From Vulcanimicrobiota bacterium (GTDB lineage Bacteria; Vulcanimicrobiota; Vulcanimicrobiia; Vulcanimicrobiales; Vulcanimicrobiaceae): a DNA stretch of 64,000 bases. Of the stretch, positions 56,478 to 64,000 are shown piece after piece (within the stretch, counting starts at the first letter, position 1; each line of letters opens with the position of its first letter). A program made the position numbers and the translations under genes. The stretch is taken from NCBI GenBank assembly GCA_003161435.1, contig PMOS01000030.1, forward strand, positions 37,949 through 101,948. The letters run 5' to 3'. The notes below the pieces were generated by a model. That model saw only the letters and a program-made list of their open reading frames with translations. It had not been told where the DNA came from and ran no database searches.

Positions 56478-58088
56478 ATGATCGGTTCCGCTGAGCCGGC
56501 GTGGCCGAGTCGCGCGGTGGCCCGTTCGACGCGGGCGATGGTTGCGTCGCCGCATGCGCTCGCGACCGCGGCCGGTGTCGACGTGCTGCGCCGTGGCGGC
56601 AACGCCGTCGATGCTGCGATCGCGACGAACGCGGTGCTGGCCGTCGTGTATCCGGCGAGCTGCGGCATCGGCGGCGACGCGTTTTGGATCGTCCACGATC
56701 CGAGCGGGCGGCGCACCGTCGCGTACAACGGTAGCGGCCGCACGCCGCGCGCCGCATCGCTCGACCGCCTGCCGGACGGTGCGTTGCCGCAGCGCGGCGC
56801 GCTGGCAGTCAACGTTCCGGGCGCCGTGCGCTCGTGGGAAGACGTCGCCCGCGCGCACGGGACGCGGGGGCTCGACGAGCTGCTCGCGCCGGCCGAGCGG
56901 TTTGCGCGCGACGGCTTCGCCGTCACCGACGTCGTCGCGAACTACGCGCGGCTCAACGAGCCGATGCTGCGCGCCGATGCGGAGGCCGCCCGTATCTTCC
57001 TGCGCGACGGCCTGCCGCAAGCGGGCGACATTCTGCGCAATCCCGAGCTCGGCGACACGCTGGCCGCGATCCGTCGCGAGGGTGCCGACGCGGTCTACAC
57101 CGGGGCGATCGCACAACGCATCGTGCGCACGCTCAACCGTGGCGGCAACGTGATGACGCTCGACGATCTCGCCGCGCACCGCACGGAGCCGACGACCCCG
57201 CTGCGCATCCCCTGGCGCGGCGGCGAGCTGCTGGCGCATCCGCCGAACTCGCAGGCGGCGTTGCTGCTGCTCGGCGCCGGAATGTTGGCCGGCGACGGTA
57301 ACGCTCCCGAGTCGCTGTGGCACCATCTCGGCGTCGAGGCGATGAAGCGCGCCGTCGCGATCCGCGATGCGACGTTCCGCGATCCGGCCTTCGGACCGAC
57401 TGGGATCGAAGAGCGCCTCACGCCCGCAGCGCTCGCAGCGCTGCGAGCAACGATCGACCCGGAGCGTGCGAGCGCGCACGAGCAGCTGCCGGACCGCGGC
57501 GGCACGATCTTTCTGTGCGTCGTCGACGAGAACGGCATGGCGGTTTCGCTGATCGAGAGCCTCTACATGAACTACGGTTCCGGGATCGTCGCCGAAGGCA
57601 CCGGGATCGTCCTACAGAACCGCGGTGCGTACTTCTCGACCCAGCCCGGTCATCCCAACGTCTACGAAGGCGGGAAACGTCCGGTGCACACGCTGTCGCC
57701 GCCGATGTTCTTGCGCGACGGCGTTCCCGAGGTCGTCTTCGGCACGATGGGCGGCGACGGTCAACCGCAGATCCTGCTGCAGTTCTTGCATCAGCTCGTC
57801 GATCGCGGCCTCGACGTGCAGCGCGCGCTCGACCATCCACGTTGGGTCTACGGCCGGCACCAGCTCACCGAACGTCCCGATCTGAAGACCGGCGAGATGG
57901 TGCTCGTCGAGTCGCGCATGCCCGAGGACATCGTCGGCGGCTTGCAGCGCCGCGGCCACCAGGTCGAAGCGCTCGGTCCGTTCGAAAACGCGATGGGGCA
58001 CGCGCACGCGATCGTCGTCGACCGCGCGCGCGGCACGTTGGCCGGCGGCAGCGACCCGCGCGCCGACTCGCTCGCGCTCGGCCTTTAG
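56478..58088 (+). CDS. Gamma-glutamyltransferase family protein
   Basis: MVASPHALATAAGVDVLRRGGNAVDAAIATNAVLAVVYPASCGIGGDAFW; VVDENGMAVSLIESLYMNYGSGIV. Confidence 0.92.
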   Translation: MIGSAEPAWPSRAVARSTRAMVASPHALATAAGVDVLRRGGNAVDAAIATNAVLAVVYPASCGIGGDAFWIVHDPSGRRTVAYNGSGRTPRAASLDRLPDGALPQRGALAVNVPGAVRSWEDVARAHGTRGLDELLAPAERFARDGFAVTDVVANYARLNEPMLRADAEAARIFLRDGLPQAGDILRNPELGDTLAAIRREGADAVYTGAIAQRIVRTLNRGGNVMTLDDLAAHRTEPTTPLRIPWRGGELLAHPPNSQAALLLLGAGMLAGDGNAPESLWHHLGVEAMKRAVAIRDATFRDPAFGPTGIEERLTPAALAALRATIDPERASAHEQLPDRGGTIFLCVVDENGMAVSLIESLYMNYGSGIVAEGTGIVLQNRGAYFSTQPGHPNVYEGGKRPVHTLSPPMFLRDGVPEVVFGTMGGDGQPQILLQFLHQLVDRGLDVQRALDHPRWVYGRHQLTERPDLKTGEMVLVESRMPEDIVGGLQRRGHQVEALGPFENAMGHAHAIVVDRARGTLAGGSDPRADSLALGL

Positions 58089-59647
58089 CCTTCGTACAAC
58101 TCGCGGGCGCGCGCGACGACCGTCGCGTCGAAGCCGAGGAGGCGCGCTAAGGCCAGGGCGTCCGAAGTTGCCGCGCCGTCGCGCGCGTCCACGACGCGAT
58201 AGTCCATCGCGAGGTTGATCGCGTCGAGCGCCGCGTCGAGATCGTCGGGGCTCACCGCGCCGAGGGCGCCCTCGCGCAGTCCCGCGATGCGCACGTGCGC
58301 GACCTGCGCCGCTTCCGCGATGCCGTCGAAGTGGGTCGAGACGAGCGCGAGCGCGCCACGGGCGCGCAGCGCCTCGACGAACGCGATCAACAGCGCGCGC
58401 CCCTCGCGCGGGCCGGTCGTGCGCGCGAACTCATCGATCAGCATCAGCGTGCGCGACGACGCGTGCTCCAGCGCCTCGCGGGCCCGCACGATCTCGGCGG
58501 CGTAGGACGAGAGCAGGCGCGCGCGGTCCTGCGGCCCTTCGCCGCCGATCCAGACGATCGCGTCGAGCAGCGGCAATGCCGCTTCGCGGGCCGGCGGCGG
58601 GACGCCGAGCGCGACGCACGCGCACAGAAAGCCGGCCGTCGCGAGCGCGGCGCTCTTGCCTCCCATGTTCGCACCGGTGAGAACGGCGACGCCGGGGAGG
58701 TCGAGCGAGATCGGCGTGTAGCGGCGGCCGCGTTCGCCCAGCGCGCCGGCGAGCGGGGCGAAGACGGCCTGGTCGAACGCGATGCCGTTGGGCGCGAGCG
58801 TCGGGACGCAACCGCCCCAGCGTTGCGCGAACGCCACGCGTGCGAGCGCGCGGTCCAGCGCACCGAGCGCGCGCACCGCGTCATTTCCCGCTCCGGCCTC
58901 AGCGGCGATCCTATCGGCCAGCGCGCGCCGCGCCTCTTCCTCCGCGCGCGTCAACCGTGCGAGGGCCGCGTCGCGCGCGCTCGAGGTCACGTCGATCGCG
59001 ACGGTCCGGTACGCCGGCGCGTCGCGCACCACGCGCGCGCCGTCCGGCAGCGGGCCGGTATACACGTCGCGCAGCACGACGAACTCGTCACCGATCGGAT
59101 CGACGCCGGTCACCTCGCGCACCCGTGCGGCGATCGCTTCGCGACGCGCATCGACCTCGGCCTCGGCGCTCGCCAGCGCGGTTCGCGCAGCCGGCAGCCC
59201 CGCGCCGAATGCGTCGGCGAGATAGAAGCCGCCGTTCTCACGCGCCGGCGCGAGGATCGCTCGCATCGCGTCGAGCGTCGGCGGACGGCGTTGCGCGGCG
59301 CCGCGCGCGGCGTCCCAGGCACGAGCCAACGCGGCGAGCGCGTCGACGAAGCGTCCGAGCTCGTAGAAGTCGACGTCGGTCAGCGGATCGCCGGCCCGGG
59401 CGCGAGCCAGGATCGGGCCCGGTTCGGGAACCGCGCGCAGCGCTGCGCGAATGCGCGCGACGCCGTCGAAGTGGAGCGTTCGCGCAAGCGCGACGGCATC
59501 GGCGATCTCGGCCAACGCCTTCGCTTCGTCGCCCGGTGCGTACGGCGCGATCGTCTCGTCGTGTCGACGCCCGAAGGCGCCGACCGGCTCGAGCTCAGCC
59601 CGCAGCCAGGTCAGGCCGATGCGCTCGGCGGTCGTCGAGTCAACCAT
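58085..59647 (-). CDS. MutS-like ATPase resembling lysine 5,6-aminomutase reactivase KamC
   Basis: LPGVAVLTGANMGGKSAALATAGFLCACVALGVPPPA...TLMLIDEFARTTGPREGRALLIAFVEALRARGALALVSTHFDG; no mismatch-recognition domain seen. Confidence 0.75.
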   Translation of the reverse strand: MVDSTTAERIGLTWLRAELEPVGAFGRRHDETIAPYAPGDEAKALAEIADAVALARTLHFDGVARIRAALRAVPEPGPILARARAGDPLTDVDFYELGRFVDALAALARAWDAARGAAQRRPPTLDAMRAILAPARENGGFYLADAFGAGLPAARTALASAEAEVDARREAIAARVREVTGVDPIGDEFVVLRDVYTGPLPDGARVVRDAPAYRTVAIDVTSSARDAALARLTRAEEEARRALADRIAAEAGAGNDAVRALGALDRALARVAFAQRWGGCVPTLAPNGIAFDQAVFAPLAGALGERGRRYTPISLDLPGVAVLTGANMGGKSAALATAGFLCACVALGVPPPAREAALPLLDAIVWIGGEGPQDRARLLSSYAAEIVRAREALEHASSRTLMLIDEFARTTGPREGRALLIAFVEALRARGALALVSTHFDGIAEAAQVAHVRIAGLREGALGAVSPDDLDAALDAINLAMDYRVVDARDGAATSDALALARLLGFDATVVARARELYEG

Positions 59648-60566
59648 CGGGGACGGCTGTCAGATCGGCGACGACGTCGAACGCCGGCAACCCGGTGGCC
59701 CGCGCCACTGCTTCGACCAGCGCGCGTGCCGGGAGCGTCGCATCGCGCCCGACCGGCGACGTCGTGCAGGCGACGACCTGGAGCGGCCGCTCGCAGCGCA
59801 GGTCTACGAACGCCTGCAGCTTGGCGAACAGCGCGCCGCGAACTGCGACGCGCGTGGGATCCTCGATCACGACGGTGACGTCGCCGGTATCGCCGAGCAG
59901 CTCTTCGGCATCGCGCGCGTCGAGCGCGCCCGGCACCCGCACGATGCGCGCGCGCTCGCACGCCGGATCGCGGCCGGGGATGCGGAGTCGCGCGACCGTC
60001 TCTGCCGCCACGGCGGCGACGCGTTCGACCGTGGCACCGCTGGCCGCTCCCGTCGCGACGACGATCGCGTCGTCGCCGCCGGCGAGCGGCGCGATCCGAT
60101 CGATCGCACCGTCGACCAATACCGGCCCTTCACCGAGCGCGCGCAGCCGGTCGATCGTCGCGCGCATCGCGCGGGCGGTCGGCGGTCCGGCGATCTCGCA
60201 GGTCGTCGCCAGCATCGCGCGCGCGAACATCATCGTGCCGAGCGCGCTCTCCTCGCCGCGGTCGAGCAGCGCGAGCGCCGGGCTGCGCGGAACGAGGCCC
60301 GCGGGCAGCGCGACGAGCGTGCCGGCCGCGAGCCGCACGCGCGGCTTCGGCTCGGCGTCGAGCGCGTCGAACGGTTCGCCGTCGCGTCCGATCGACGTCA
60401 CCGCCATAACCGCGCCGCGCCGCGCCGCGACCGCTCGCAGCGCGTTGAAGACCGTCGTCTTGCCGGCGTTCTTGGCCGTCCCGACGACGACGACGCTGCG
60501 CGCCGCGGCGGTCGCCAACGCGTACAGCGCCTCAGATGCCGACGTGAAAGAACTTGATCGCGGCAA
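59640..60566 (-). CDS. P-loop protein resembling KamB-type reactivase subunit
   Basis: VVVVGTAKNAGKTTVFNALRAVAARRGAVMAVTSIGRDGEPFD; overlaps the MutS-like gene. Confidence 0.65.
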   Translation of the reverse strand: MPRSSSFTSASEALYALATAAARSVVVVGTAKNAGKTTVFNALRAVAARRGAVMAVTSIGRDGEPFDALDAEPKPRVRLAAGTLVALPAGLVPRSPALALLDRGEESALGTMMFARAMLATTCEIAGPPTARAMRATIDRLRALGEGPVLVDGAIDRIAPLAGGDDAIVVATGAASGATVERVAAVAAETVARLRIPGRDPACERARIVRVPGALDARDAEELLGDTGDVTVVIEDPTRVAVRGALFAKLQAFVDLRCERPLQVVACTTSPVGRDATLPARALVEAVARATGLPAFDVVADLTAVPDG

Positions 60567-61104
60567 ACGCTATGCCCGTGAGGACGAGCACGATGCCCGC
60601 GAACAGTGCCGAGCGCTCTTCGGCCACGACGCCCAAGCGTCTTCCGAGCGCAAGGCCGAGGGCCGTCGACAACACCGAAGCGCCGCCGATGAACGCGAGG
60701 CTGTAGACCAGCGGTACGCCGATGTAGAGGATCGAGAAGCCGATCCCCAGCGAGTCCAGACTGATCGACAGCGCGCCCAGGACGAGCCCGAAGCCGCGCG
60801 AGAGATCGAAGCCACCGCCCTCCTCGGTTCCGTGCAGCGCTTCGTAGATCATGTAGCCGCCGACGCCGACCAGCGCGGCAAAGCCGAGATACCCGGCCGC
60901 GTCCCCGAGCAGATGTCCCGCGACTTGCCCGATCAACACGCCGATCACGGTCATCGTCACCTCGGCAAGGGCGAACGCCGCACCGATGCGGATCTTGACC
61001 CACCGATCGGCGCCCTTCATCCCGACGCCGACCGACACGGCGAAGACGTCGAGCCCCAGCGAGAGCGCGACGAACAGGACCTTGAAGAACGCGGCGACGG
61101 TCAC
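60532..61104 (-). CDS. mntP: MntP-type manganese efflux pump
   Basis: LFVALSLGLDVFAVSVGVGMKG...LGALSISLDSLGIGFSILYIG duplicated motif, six TM. Confidence 0.85.
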   Translation of the reverse strand: MTVAAFFKVLFVALSLGLDVFAVSVGVGMKGADRWVKIRIGAAFALAEVTMTVIGVLIGQVAGHLLGDAAGYLGFAALVGVGGYMIYEALHGTEEGGGFDLSRGFGLVLGALSISLDSLGIGFSILYIGVPLVYSLAFIGGASVLSTALGLALGRRLGVVAEERSALFAGIVLVLTGIAFAAIKFFHVGI

Positions 61105-61129
61105 GCGCCGCCGCCGTCAGCGAGCTCTG

Positions 61130-61522
61130 CTAGGCCGAAACCGACGCGAACGGATCGCTCAGCAGCGTATGGACGATCGCCCGCAGTTGCTTGAGCGAGA
61201 ACGGTTTGTTGAGGAAGGCGTTCGCGCCCGCGGCCTTCGCGCGCGCGTCCATGGCGTAGTTGCTGTGGCCGCTGATCATCACGATCGGGATGCGTGAGGT
61301 CGCGTGGTTCTGGCGGACCTGGGCGATCAGCTCGATCCCCGAGATGCCGGGCAGCATGAAGTCGCTGATGAGGATGTTGAACGGCTTGTCCTGCTGGATG
61401 TGCACGAGCGCGCTCTCGGCGTCGTTGCACAAGGTCACCTCGTACGGTCCCTTCGAGAGGATCGTCCGGATGAGCGAGCAGATCTCCGGGTCGTCGTCGG
61501 CGACCAGGACGCGCCAAGCCAT
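61130..61522 (-). CDS. Single-domain response regulator (CheY-like)
   Basis: RVLVADDDPEICSLIRTIL, ILISDFMLPGISGIELIAQVR, ANAFLNKPFSLKQLRAIV. Confidence 0.9.
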   Translation of the reverse strand: MAWRVLVADDDPEICSLIRTILSKGPYEVTLCNDAESALVHIQQDKPFNILISDFMLPGISGIELIAQVRQNHATSRIPIVMISGHSNYAMDARAKAAGANAFLNKPFSLKQLRAIVHTLLSDPFASVSA

Positions 61523-61646
61523 ACTCTCCGTTTCCCAAAATAGCCGCCCCTTGTCTCTGATGATTGAAAAGAGCGTGAAAAGAGCGGCCCATCGACCCGA
61601 GGGTTACCCCGAGGGCCGGGCCGGATCATGCCGAAGCCGCCGGGTC

Positions 61647-62534
61647 GTGGCAGTCCTCGACCTCATCCAGACCCCGGCGTTCCAGCAGCGTTTCTTCTTT
61701 CTCGCCAAGCGATTCATCGCCGGCGAAACCGTTGCGGAGGCGGTGGACGCGGTGGCGGCGCTCAACGCCCAAGGAATGACGGCGACGCTCGACTTTCTCG
61801 GCGAGGACGTCACCTCGCCGGTCGAGGCCGAGCGTACACGCGACGCCTATCTCGAACTGCTGCGGGCGATCCGCACGCGCGACGTCGAGACGAACGTTTC
61901 GGTGAAGCTGACCGCGATGGGCCTACTCGTCGACGAGGGCTTCGCGCTGGAAAACCTGCTGGCGGTCGCTGACGCCGCCGCTCCGAACCGCGATCCGTTC
62001 GTTCGCATCGACATGGAGGGCTCGGCCGTCACCGACGCGACCCTGCGCGTTTTCGAACGAGCGCACGCTCGAACGCGACACGTAGGCCCGGTGCTGCAAG
62101 CGTACCTCAAACGGACCCCCGACGACGTCGAACGCTTGATCGGCCTGCACGCACGCGTGCGGCTGTGCAAGGGGGCATACGGCGAGCCACCGGAGATTGC
62201 GTACCAGGACATGCCGACCATTCGGCGCGCCTACATACGGTGCGCCGAAGCCCTGCTCGAACGCGGGACGTATCCGGGGATCGCGACACACGACATTCGC
62301 TTGATCGAGGCGGTCGAAGCCTTCGCGAAAGAACGCGGGATCGGCCTCGACCGCTTCGAGTTCCAGCTGCTGTACGGCGTGCGCCCGGATCTGCAGCGAC
62401 GACTGGTCGCCGACGGTTATCGCGTGCGCATCTATGTACCGTACGGAACGCACTGGGCCGGTTACTTCTACCGCCGCGTCACCGAGCGCAAAGAGAACGT
62501 GTTCTTCGCCCTCCGCTCGCTTTTCCAGCGCTAG
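61647..62534 (+). CDS. Proline dehydrogenase family protein
   Basis: TNVSVKLTAMG, VRIDMEGSAVTDATLRVFE, VRLCKGAYGEPPEIAYQ, FEFQLLYGVRPDLQRRLVADGYRVRIYVPYGTHWAGYFYRR. Confidence 0.93.
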   Translation: MAVLDLIQTPAFQQRFFFLAKRFIAGETVAEAVDAVAALNAQGMTATLDFLGEDVTSPVEAERTRDAYLELLRAIRTRDVETNVSVKLTAMGLLVDEGFALENLLAVADAAAPNRDPFVRIDMEGSAVTDATLRVFERAHARTRHVGPVLQAYLKRTPDDVERLIGLHARVRLCKGAYGEPPEIAYQDMPTIRRAYIRCAEALLERGTYPGIATHDIRLIEAVEAFAKERGIGLDRFEFQLLYGVRPDLQRRLVADGYRVRIYVPYGTHWAGYFYRRVTERKENVFFALRSLFQR

Positions 62535-62554
62535 CAATTCCTCAGCGCCAACAA

Positions 62555-64000
62555 TTAATCGTCGGCGAGGCGCACGACCTCCGTCATGCGATCGCGCTCG
62601 AGCAATCGCCCGAGCGTGGAAAAGCCGCTCTCCACCTCGCCGAATACGGTGAAGTCGCGGTTGAGGTGCAGCTGTGGTGAGATGGTGATGTAGAACTCGA
62701 CGTTGGCCGAGTCCCGCTTCGCGTGCGCGTCCTTGCCGGTGGTGTAGTCGAGTCCCATGGAGATGACGCCGGAGCGTTGCTCGAGCGGGTTCTCTTCGGC
62801 CGGAATCGTGTACTTGACGTTGGCGACGTCGTTATCGGGTTTGCCGGTGAGGTGGCCGCCGGTCTGTGCCACGAAGTCGGGGACCACCCGGTACCAGCGT
62901 ACGTTGTCGTAGTAGCCGCGGTCGACCAGGTTCAAGAAGTTGGCGACCGTCAGGGGCGCCCATTCCGGATACAACCGCACGACGATCGTCCCTTGCGTCG
63001 TGCCGATGCGCACGCGCGGGTGCGGACCCGGCATCGGGCCGTCCATCAAGGCGCTGGTCGAGGGCCGTAGTGCGAGATCGAGCCGGGCTTGAGAAGGCGT
63101 CGGGCGCCCGAGCGCCGCGGGCGCGGCGTCGGGCGGCGCCACGGCCGGCTCGACGTTGGCTGCCGCGGGCGGGGGCGTCACGACGCCGGCCGGGACGACG
63201 GTGAGGTGCTCGGTCCGTTTCCGGCCCGACAACACGCGGATGCTCTCGAGGACCTGCTCGCGAACCCGCCAGGACCGATCGCCCAACAGTGCGCGCAGCG
63301 CGCCGATCGCGGCCGGATTCTTCCGGCGCGCCACCAGGTCGGCGAACTGGATACGGACGAGCTCGTCGCGATCGGCGAGGCCAGCCCGGACGGTCGAGGC
63401 GGGGGTCACCGCCGCGTAGGCGCGGCGCAGCGTCCAAGCTTCGTGCCAGCGGACCATTGGATTCCGCTCTCGGCTGAAGGCGCGCGCGACGCGATCCGCG
63501 ATTGCCGCCCGATTGCCGGCCTTGTCCCAGCCCGAGAGCGCCGTCGCAGCGCGTTCGCGGACGATCGGGTCGGCATCTCGGTCTTCCAAAATAAGCAGCC
63601 GATCGGCGAGTAGGCCTGCGCCGGGCGAACGCCCGGCCCGCGCCCGCCACGCGGCGTCGATCGCGGCGACGCGGACCGCACCGGCCTTGTTGCTAAGGGC
63701 CAGAGCAACCGTTCCGGCATCGATGGGGTTCTTAGCTGCCAGAAGGCCGTATCCGTAGACAGCGAGAGCGCGAAGCGGAACGTCCTGAGTCGAGGTCGCG
63801 TTCTTTAGGGGCCCGGCCGCGCGAGGATCTTCGGTTCTTCCGAGTGCTAGCGCCGCCCGCCCCGCCAAGCTCGTGTCGCTCGACGCCAGCGCTGCGGTCA
63901 GCTCGTCGGAGAACGACCGGGTGCTTTCAAGATCCACCAATCGCCGGTAACCGGTTTGCTCTCCTGGAGCGGCGGCGACCGGCGCGAGGACGGCGGACGC
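62555..64000 (-). CDS. Partial cyclophilin-type PPIase with N-terminal HEAT repeats (5' end outside window)
   Basis: C-terminal VRIGTTQGTIVVRLYPEWAPLTVANFLNLVDRGYYDNVRWYRVVPDFVAQTGG; HEAT-like N-terminal repeats; frame continues to window edge (ASAVLAPVAAAPGEQTGYRRL). Confidence 0.88.
   Translation of the reverse strand, partial: ASAVLAPVAAAPGEQTGYRRLVDLESTRSFSDELTAALASSDTSLAGRAALALGRTEDPRAAGPLKNATSTQDVPLRALAVYGYGLLAAKNPIDAGTVALALSNKAGAVRVAAIDAAWRARAGRSPGAGLLADRLLILEDRDADPIVRERAATALSGWDKAGNRAAIADRVARAFSRERNPMVRWHEAWTLRRAYAAVTPASTVRAGLADRDELVRIQFADLVARRKNPAAIGALRALLGDRSWRVREQVLESIRVLSGRKRTEHLTVVPAGVVTPPPAAANVEPAVAPPDAAPAALGRPTPSQARLDLALRPSTSALMDGPMPGPHPRVRIGTTQGTIVVRLYPEWAPLTVANFLNLVDRGYYDNVRWYRVVPDFVAQTGGHLTGKPDNDVANVKYTIPAEENPLEQRSGVISMGLDYTTGKDAHAKRDSANVEFYITISPQLHLNRDFTVFGEVESGFSTLGRLLERDRMTEVVRLADD

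Noticed and set aside
1-64000. CRISPR array
   Set aside because: No regularly spaced short repeats were seen; the protein-level repeats at 2.0-3.4 kb are degenerate coding repeats.

Overview
A 64 kb window of GC-rich bacterial chromosome, probably from a poorly characterised lineage (taxonomic guess only). Most of it is ordinary host chromosome: a PspA/flotillin/NfeD cluster, tandem TlpA-like thioredoxin-TPR paralogues, an ABC-2 exporter, a HigBA toxin-antitoxin pair, a Na+/solute symporter, a MocR regulator, malic enzyme, adenylate cyclase, tricorn-like protease, PBP4-type carboxypeptidase, M1 aminopeptidase, an RND pump, AhpC, MsrB, an ECF sigma/anti-sigma pair, Opp-type permeases, a BKACE enzyme, GGT, MutS-like and P-loop proteins resembling KamC/KamB, MntP, proline dehydrogenase and a cyclophilin. 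The main discovery is a 9,056-bp integrative element (39130-48242). It is bounded by an exact 57-bp direct repeat of the 3' part of a tRNA-Leu(GAG) gene; the intact tRNA is at 48187-48273 on the minus strand. The element carries a coupled Xis/tyrosine integrase module, a serine recombinase with a palindrome at its start codon, a single-HKD phospholipase-D-like protein with an unrecognised C-terminal domain, membrane-anchored proteins sharing a TM module (one with a nearby internally deleted relic), two small secreted proteins, and a 58-aa ORF made of repeated CxxC/CNGxG zinc-finger-like units that is absent from the supplied ORF track. All assignments come from reading the sequence and motif recognition; no searches were run.
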